Positions 59,777 to 64,000 of a DNA stretch of 64,000 bases are shown here, piece by piece. The notes under the pieces were generated by a model. It did no database searches. It was not told the DNA's origin and was given only the letters and a program-made list of their open reading frames with translations. Made by a program: the position numbers and the translations under genes. Each line of letters opens with the position of its first letter. Within the stretch, counting starts at the first letter, position 1. The stretch is from Haemophilus parainfluenzae (lineage in GTDB: Bacteria > Pseudomonadota > Gammaproteobacteria > Enterobacterales > Pasteurellaceae), in contig NZ_CP127167.1 in the NCBI RefSeq assembly GCF_036288925.1, positions 1,054,001 to 1,118,000 of the forward strand. The letters run 5' to 3'.

Positions 59777-60562
59777 TTATAAATATTCCTTTTTTAGTAA
59801 TGATAACAAAAACAAAAATGCGGAACAAATCACGACAGAAGGCCCCGCAGCGGTATCATAAAAGGCGGAAAGGAATAACCCGCCAATAACGGAAAGCATA
59901 CTAATTAAAATCGCAATAAACACCATTTGCTCAGGTGTCTTAGCAAAGCGTCTTGCTGTTGCAGCGGGAATAATTAAGAGCGATGTAATAATCAGAGCTC
60001 CAACAAACTTCATACTTAATGCAATGGTAAGTGCGGTCAAAATCATTAAGATAAATCGCATTTTTTTAATGTTAATGCCTTCCACTTGTGCCAGTTCAGG
60101 TGAGACTGTGGTGGAGAGTAAGGCTTGCCAGAAGTAAAGCAATGTGCTTAATACAATGACGACACCTACGCCAATATAAGGTAAATCGTTAAAATTAATG
60201 GCAAGCAGATCCCCAAAAAGATAACTCATTAAATCTACGCGGACATTTTTAAGTAAGCCAACCGTAACTACACCAAGAGAAAGACAACTGTGAGCGATAA
60301 TGCCTAAAAGGGTATCCACTGAAAATTGCGTGTTACTTTCGAGCCATACCATTAATACGGCGAGAATAATCGTCAAAATTACAATGGCAACATAAGGGTT
60401 AATTTGTAAGAAAATCCCTAACGCTACACCAAGCAAGGCTGAGTGGGAAAGGGTATCACCAAAATAAGCCATTTTACGCCACACCACAAAGGCTCCCAGT
60501 GGTGCGGTAATTAAGGAAAGCAGTAAGCCCGTAAGCAAGGCGGGAAATAAAATCTCAAACAT
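59777..60562 (-). CDS. znuB: Zinc ABC transporter permease ZnuB
   Basis: Membrane subunit of the ZnuABC zinc importer. 261 aa with about eight hydrophobic segments and the ABC-3 family stretch GDTLSHSALLGVALG. It follows znuC by nine bases. znuA is not in the window. Confidence 0.94.
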   Translation of the reverse strand: MFEILFPALLTGLLLSLITAPLGAFVVWRKMAYFGDTLSHSALLGVALGIFLQINPYVAIVILTIILAVLMVWLESNTQFSVDTLLGIIAHSCLSLGVVTVGLLKNVRVDLMSYLFGDLLAINFNDLPYIGVGVVIVLSTLLYFWQALLSTTVSPELAQVEGINIKKMRFILMILTALTIALSMKFVGALIITSLLIIPAATARRFAKTPEQMVFIAILISMLSVIGGLFLSAFYDTAAGPSVVICSAFLFLLSLLKKEYL

Positions 60563-60571
60563 GATGTTTCC

Positions 60572-61366
60572 TTATTGTTGGCATTCTGATGGATTGGCAC
60601 TGCAACTACAAACATCACCGTGCATATTATGGTGGTGATTATGATGGTGTGTATAAAAGCCCACATTTTGTGAGATTTGATTGCCCCAAAGACGCATAAA
60701 TGTGGGATCATTCGATAAGCTTTCGGGTGTGCCAGCACAGCAAATATGTTGATTGATGCACAGCACTTCTTTACTGTCCGCCATCACGATATGCAAATCA
60801 TGGGAAACCATTAAAACTGCACAATTTAAGGCTTGTTGAGTACGATGAATTAGCTGATAAAGTTCAGCTTGACCATTAATATCCACCCCTTGAGTGGGTT
60901 CATCTAACACCAGTAGATTGGGTTTATTTAAAATCGCACGAGCCAATAATACACGTTGCATCTCGCCACCAGAGAGTTTTTGCATATTATTTTTTCTCAA
61001 ATGAGTAATAGAGAGTTGCTCAAGTGCGGTTGATATTTCTTGCGTTTTAACACCTTTTTTGAGCGCCAGAAAACGCTCAACCGTCATCGGTAAGCTGTGA
61101 TCGAGGTGAATTTTTTGTGGGACATAGCCAATTCTGACATTCGCGCTATAAATCACTTCACCGGATGTTGGCGCTTGTAATTTTAATAAGGTTTTTAAAA
61201 GGGTTGATTTTCCCCCACCATTAGGACCGACAATGGTAATAATTGAATGAGGATAAATGTTAAGATTAATATCCCGCAGTGCGGTCTTTTGCTCAAAGAC
61301 TACATTGATATTTTTTAGCGTAATTAATGGTACTGATTGGGTTGGTTGAATGGCGTTAATTTGCAT
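60572..61366 (-). CDS. znuC: Zinc ABC transporter ATPase ZnuC with His-rich tail
   Basis: ATP-binding subunit. Walker [13 protein letters not shown], signature [14 protein letters not shown], Walker [13 protein letters not shown], and switch His in MVSHDLHIV. The C-terminus (about 240-264) is a His/Cys-rich tail, [20 protein letters not shown], that probably senses or buffers zinc. First gene of znuC-znuB; divergent from the M23 gene across 179 bases. Confidence 0.95.
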   Translation of the reverse strand: MQINAIQPTQSVPLITLKNINVVFEQKTALRDINLNIYPHSIITIVGPNGGGKSTLLKTLLKLQAPTSGEVIYSANVRIGYVPQKIHLDHSLPMTVERFLALKKGVKTQEISTALEQLSITHLRKNNMQKLSGGEMQRVLLARAILNKPNLLVLDEPTQGVDINGQAELYQLIHRTQQALNCAVLMVSHDLHIVMADSKEVLCINQHICCAGTPESLSNDPTFMRLWGNQISQNVGFYTHHHNHHHNMHGDVCSCSANPSECQQ

Positions 61367-61545
61367 AATTCTCCCCTTAAAAATAGCCCAATAACATAGC
61401 TCATTTCCTTATTTTTCTCAAGAAATTCTATCAGTGTCTAAATATTAGGCATAAGATTTTATATTCTTGGGGTAAAATGAATTTTTTCTAGATTTTGTAG
61501 TCTGAATCACGAAAATCTTTTATTTTATATCTAAGGGTAGCAAAA

Positions 61546-63021
61546 GTGCAGCACGTTAAATTAGCCAGAGAACGACGGAAAAGAAAGTCTCGCATAAAAG
61601 CAGCGATTTTTTTTACTGCACTTTTACTTATTTTTACAGGTACTTTTCTCGCCTTTAAAGATACCGCTGATTATGATCCTTCTTTGCAAAGTAATCTTGA
61701 GCCAGAGATGGTAGATAACGTTCAATATCAATCTCTGACACCTGAAAAAACGGAATCGGGCAATCCTCAATCTCAAGAAGGCGAACATCCTGAAGCAAAA
61801 CAACATGCTAATACGGAAGATGCAACCTCTTATGATGATGAACTTCAAGCCAAAGATGATGAAGTCGATGAAATTAAACCACAGTTTGATGAGCTAACTG
61901 ATTTGCCAAAAGATGCACAAGATGCACTCAGTGGCATTTTAGATGTAGCTGATCAGGCATTACGTATTACCGATCAATTTAGCCATACCGTGGTACGTGG
62001 TGATTCATTAAAAGATGTATTAGAGCTTTCAGGTTTGGAAGATGATACAGCGAAGAACTTAATTGCCGAATATCCTGAATTAAAAAATTTACGCGCAGGT
62101 CAGCAGTTCTATTGGATTTTAGATAAAGAAGATCAACTGGAGTATTTAAACTGGTTGGTATCTGAAAAAGAAGAGCGAATTTATGAGCGCACTGAAGACG
62201 GCAAGTTTAAACGCCAAATCTTAGAGAAGAAGAGTATTTGGAAGAAAGAGGTATTAAAAGGCACGATTAACGGATCTTTTGCATCAAGTTTGCGTGATTT
62301 AGGTTTGGATGGTCGTCAAATCAGTCAGTTAAGTTCCGCATTACAATGGCAGGTAAGCCTTCAAAAACTCAGTAAAGGCACCAAATTTGCGATTTTAGTG
62401 TCACGTGAATATTTAGGTGATAAATTAACGGGACAAGGTAATGTAGAAGCTATCCATATTATAACAGGTGGTAAAAGTTATTATGGAATTCAAGCGGCAA
62501 ATGGTCGCTATTATAATAGACAAGGTGAGACCCTTGGCAAGGGCTTTGCGCGTTATCCACTACAACGTCAAGCGCGTGTTTCTTCGCCATTTAATCCAAA
62601 TCGTCGTCATCCAGTCACAGGACGTATTCGCCCACATAAAGGCGTCGACTTTGCTGTTGCTCCAGGTACGCCCGTTATTGCGCCAGCAGAAGGCGTAGTT
62701 GAAAAGGTGGCTTATCAAGCAGGTGGTGCAGGACGTTATGTGGTGATACGTCATGGTCGCGAATATCAAACGGTGTATATGCATTTAAGTCGTGCTTTAG
62801 TTCGTGCAGGGCAAACTGTGAAGAAGGGAGAGCGTATTGCTTTAACAGGAAATACAGGAATCTCAACGGGACCTCATTTACATTATGAGTTTCATATTAA
62901 TGGTCGTGTTGTAAATCCATTGACAGTTAAATTACCTGGTACAAGTAGTGCAATGGCAACAGCAGAGCGTAAACAGTTCTTAGTGCAAGCGAAAGAAGCG
63001 GAAAAGATGTTAAAACTGTAG
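61546..63021 (+). CDS. mepM: M23-family murein DD-endopeptidase (MepM/YebA-like)
   Basis: Periplasmic enzyme expected to cut peptidoglycan cross-links. One N-terminal membrane anchor (about 18-38), an acidic linker (50-125), a LysM/OapA-like domain ([18 protein letters not shown]), and the C-terminal peptidase: metal ligands in [18 protein letters not shown] and in [17 protein letters not shown] at 61546 is used as start: the first codons are GTG CAG CAC. In many gammaproteobacteria this gene is next to znuABC, as here. Confidence 0.93.
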   Translation: MQHVKLARERRKRKSRIKAAIFFTALLLIFTGTFLAFKDTADYDPSLQSNLEPEMVDNVQYQSLTPEKTESGNPQSQEGEHPEAKQHANTEDATSYDDELQAKDDEVDEIKPQFDELTDLPKDAQDALSGILDVADQALRITDQFSHTVVRGDSLKDVLELSGLEDDTAKNLIAEYPELKNLRAGQQFYWILDKEDQLEYLNWLVSEKEERIYERTEDGKFKRQILEKKSIWKKEVLKGTINGSFASSLRDLGLDGRQISQLSSALQWQVSLQKLSKGTKFAILVSREYLGDKLTGQGNVEAIHIITGGKSYYGIQAANGRYYNRQGETLGKGFARYPLQRQARVSSPFNPNRRHPVTGRIRPHKGVDFAVAPGTPVIAPAEGVVEKVAYQAGGAGRYVVIRHGREYQTVYMHLSRALVRAGQTVKKGERIALTGNTGISTGPHLHYEFHINGRVVNPLTVKLPGTSSAMATAERKQFLVQAKEAEKMLKL

Positions 63022-63030
63022 CGAATAAAG

Positions 63031-63057
63031 TGCGGTCAAATTTGGACCGCATTTTTT
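63031..63057 (+). terminator. Uptake-sequence terminator after the M23 gene
   Basis: TGCGGTC (63031-63037) pairs with GACCGCA (63045-63051), then TTTTTT. One arm is an uptake core. Confidence 0.8.
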
Positions 63058-63139
63058 ATGTGCTTAAAAAATTAATCAAAAACTGACCGCACTTCATCTT
63101 TCCTCTTTTTCATCAATATGCTATCCTTCTTTGCGTTTT

Positions 63140-63150
63140 AGAATTATTCT
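63140..63150. promoter_or_regulatory. Possible Fur-box half upstream of the iron permease
   Basis: AGAATTATTCT is a perfect 11-bp palindrome just before the permease ATG and resembles the core of a Fur box (GAGAAT-x-ATTCTC type). Only part of the 19-bp consensus is present, so this is weak. Confidence 0.3.
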
Positions 63151-63158
63151 CATTTGTT

Positions 63159-64000
63159 ATGATTAAGCGACGTTATCTCATTTTTCTTTTGATCGTGCTT
63201 TCCTTTGTCTCACTTTTTCTCGGGGTGAGCACTGTTAATCTGAAAGGGTTACTGAATTTTGAAGGTAATCAATGGCAGATCTTTTTAATTAGTCGCGTGC
63301 CTCGCTTAATCAGTATCTTGATTGCTGGCGCATCCTTGAGTATTTGTGGCTTGGTGATGCAGCAACTCAGTCGAAACCGATTTATTTCTCCCACCACGGC
63401 GGGCACAATGGACAGCGCACGATTAGGCATTTTAATGGCGATGCTGTTTTTCCCAACGGCTTCGATGTTGTTAAAAACCACCATTGCGGTAATAGTATCT
63501 TTCCTTGGCACATTGTTATTCATGACGATTCTGTCCCGTTTGAAATTCAAGGACACGATTTTTGTGCCTTTAGTGGGGATTATGTTCGGCAATATCATCA
63601 GTTCAATTACCGCCTTTATTGCTTATAAAGAAGATTTATTACAAAACTTATCCGGGTGGCTACAAGGAGACTTTTCTCTTGTGATGTCAGGCCGCTATGA
63701 ATTGTTGTATTTCAGTATTCCTACCCTCATCGTAGCTTATTTATTTGCACATCGTTTTTCTATTGTCGGGATGGGGAAAGATTTTGCGGTTAATCTGGGT
63801 CTAAATTACAACCAAGTACTTTATCTCGGCCTGCTCATTGTGGCGGTCGTATCTTCGATTATTATTGTGTCTGTTGGCGTGATTCCTTTCTTGGGGTTAA
63901 TTATCCCGAATATCGTCACACTTTATTTGGGTGATAACTTGAAGAAAGTGTTATCTCATACCGCCTTGTTGGGTGCCGTATTTGTTTTATTCTGCGATAT
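63159..64000 (+). CDS. Iron-siderophore ABC transporter permease, FecCD family (3' truncated by window edge)
   Basis: One frame is open from ATG 63159 to the last base (280 codons, no stop), so the gene runs past the window. The product is a BtuC/FecCD-type permease: ISRVPRLISILIAGASLSIC, GLVMQQLSRNRFISPTTAGT, and later VGVIPFLGLIIPNIV, with eight or more membrane segments. The motif RNRFISPTTAGTMD is like the CeuB/FatD/YclN branch that carries ferric siderophores. Later genes of the operon should lie downstream. Confidence 0.9.
   Translation, partial: MIKRRYLIFLLIVLSFVSLFLGVSTVNLKGLLNFEGNQWQIFLISRVPRLISILIAGASLSICGLVMQQLSRNRFISPTTAGTMDSARLGILMAMLFFPTASMLLKTTIAVIVSFLGTLLFMTILSRLKFKDTIFVPLVGIMFGNIISSITAFIAYKEDLLQNLSGWLQGDFSLVMSGRYELLYFSIPTLIVAYLFAHRFSIVGMGKDFAVNLGLNYNQVLYLGLLIVAVVSSIIIVSVGVIPFLGLIIPNIVTLYLGDNLKKVLSHTALLGAVFVLFCD

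Overview
The window is about 55 kb of chromosomal backbone from a Pasteurellaceae bacterium, interrupted by one 8.6-kb integrated element. The host is most likely Haemophilus, and H. parainfluenzae or a close relative fits best. Evidence for Haemophilus: the 9-bp DNA uptake core AAGTGCGGT recurs throughout the backbone, often as inverted pairs that form terminators; the genome is AT-rich; and there are familiar local blocks such as aspA-ureDGFECBA-groESL, ygfB-pepP-uspA-alaS-csrA-galU-metJ, bamE-yejK-yejL-yejM and mutH-tilS-pdxY-accA-znuBC. Species was not tested by any search.

Layout. 1-6.2 kb: envelope operon bamA (5' cut by the window edge)-skp-lpxD-fabZ-lpxA-lpxB-rnhB, making outer membrane and lipid A. 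6.2-8.1 kb: an SLC13-type transporter with two RCK_C domains. 8.1-15.0 kb (minus): aspA, then the complete nickel urease cluster ureA-B-C-E-F-G-D, with hairpins at several gene junctions. 15.1-17.2 kb: groES-groEL behind a sigma-32-like promoter. 17.3-24.3 kb: ygfB, pepP, uspA, alaS, csrA, galU, metJ. 24.3-27.1 kb: copper module with a CueR-like regulator divergent from copZ-copA. 27.2-29.3 kb (minus): cpxA and a cpxR interrupted by an in-frame TAA at codon 57. 29.3-34.1 kb: bamE, yejK, yejL, yejM and an amidohydrolase. 34.2-34.7 kb: four tandem tRNA-Val(UAC) genes. 34.9-36.5 kb: gltX and tRNA-Ala(GGC).

36.44-45.08 kb: an integrated element in the 3' end of tRNA-Ala. It has a P4-type tyrosine integrase at the left and an AlpA-like regulator at the right. 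Between them are a helicase-type gene broken by three frameshifts, a coiled-coil ORF, a mercury module (merR-merA) of Gram-positive type, a decayed ISL3-family transposase and the stump of an XRE repressor. I saw no uptake sequence inside it, in contrast to the backbone. It looks like a decaying satellite-type element that still carries an intact mercuric reductase and regulator.

45.1-50.5 kb (minus): mtgA, trpR, slt, yciI, yciA, yciB, yciC. 50.7-51.4 kb: ompW behind an FNR-like class II promoter. 51.4-53.2 kb (minus): purM-purN under a PurR box. 53.3-56.5 kb: yfcZ-like gene divergent from fadL, then ogt-type methyltransferase and mutH. 56.5-61.4 kb (minus): tilS, pdxY, accA, znuB, znuC. 61.5-63.0 kb: M23 endopeptidase. 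63.16 kb to the end: a FecCD-type iron transporter permease that runs off the window.

The points most worth a second look are the cpxR nonsense codon, the tRNA-Ala element with its Gram-positive-type mer genes and broken helicase, a terminator inside the urease operon, and several well-formed regulatory sites (metJ, aspA, ompW, copA, merR, purM).
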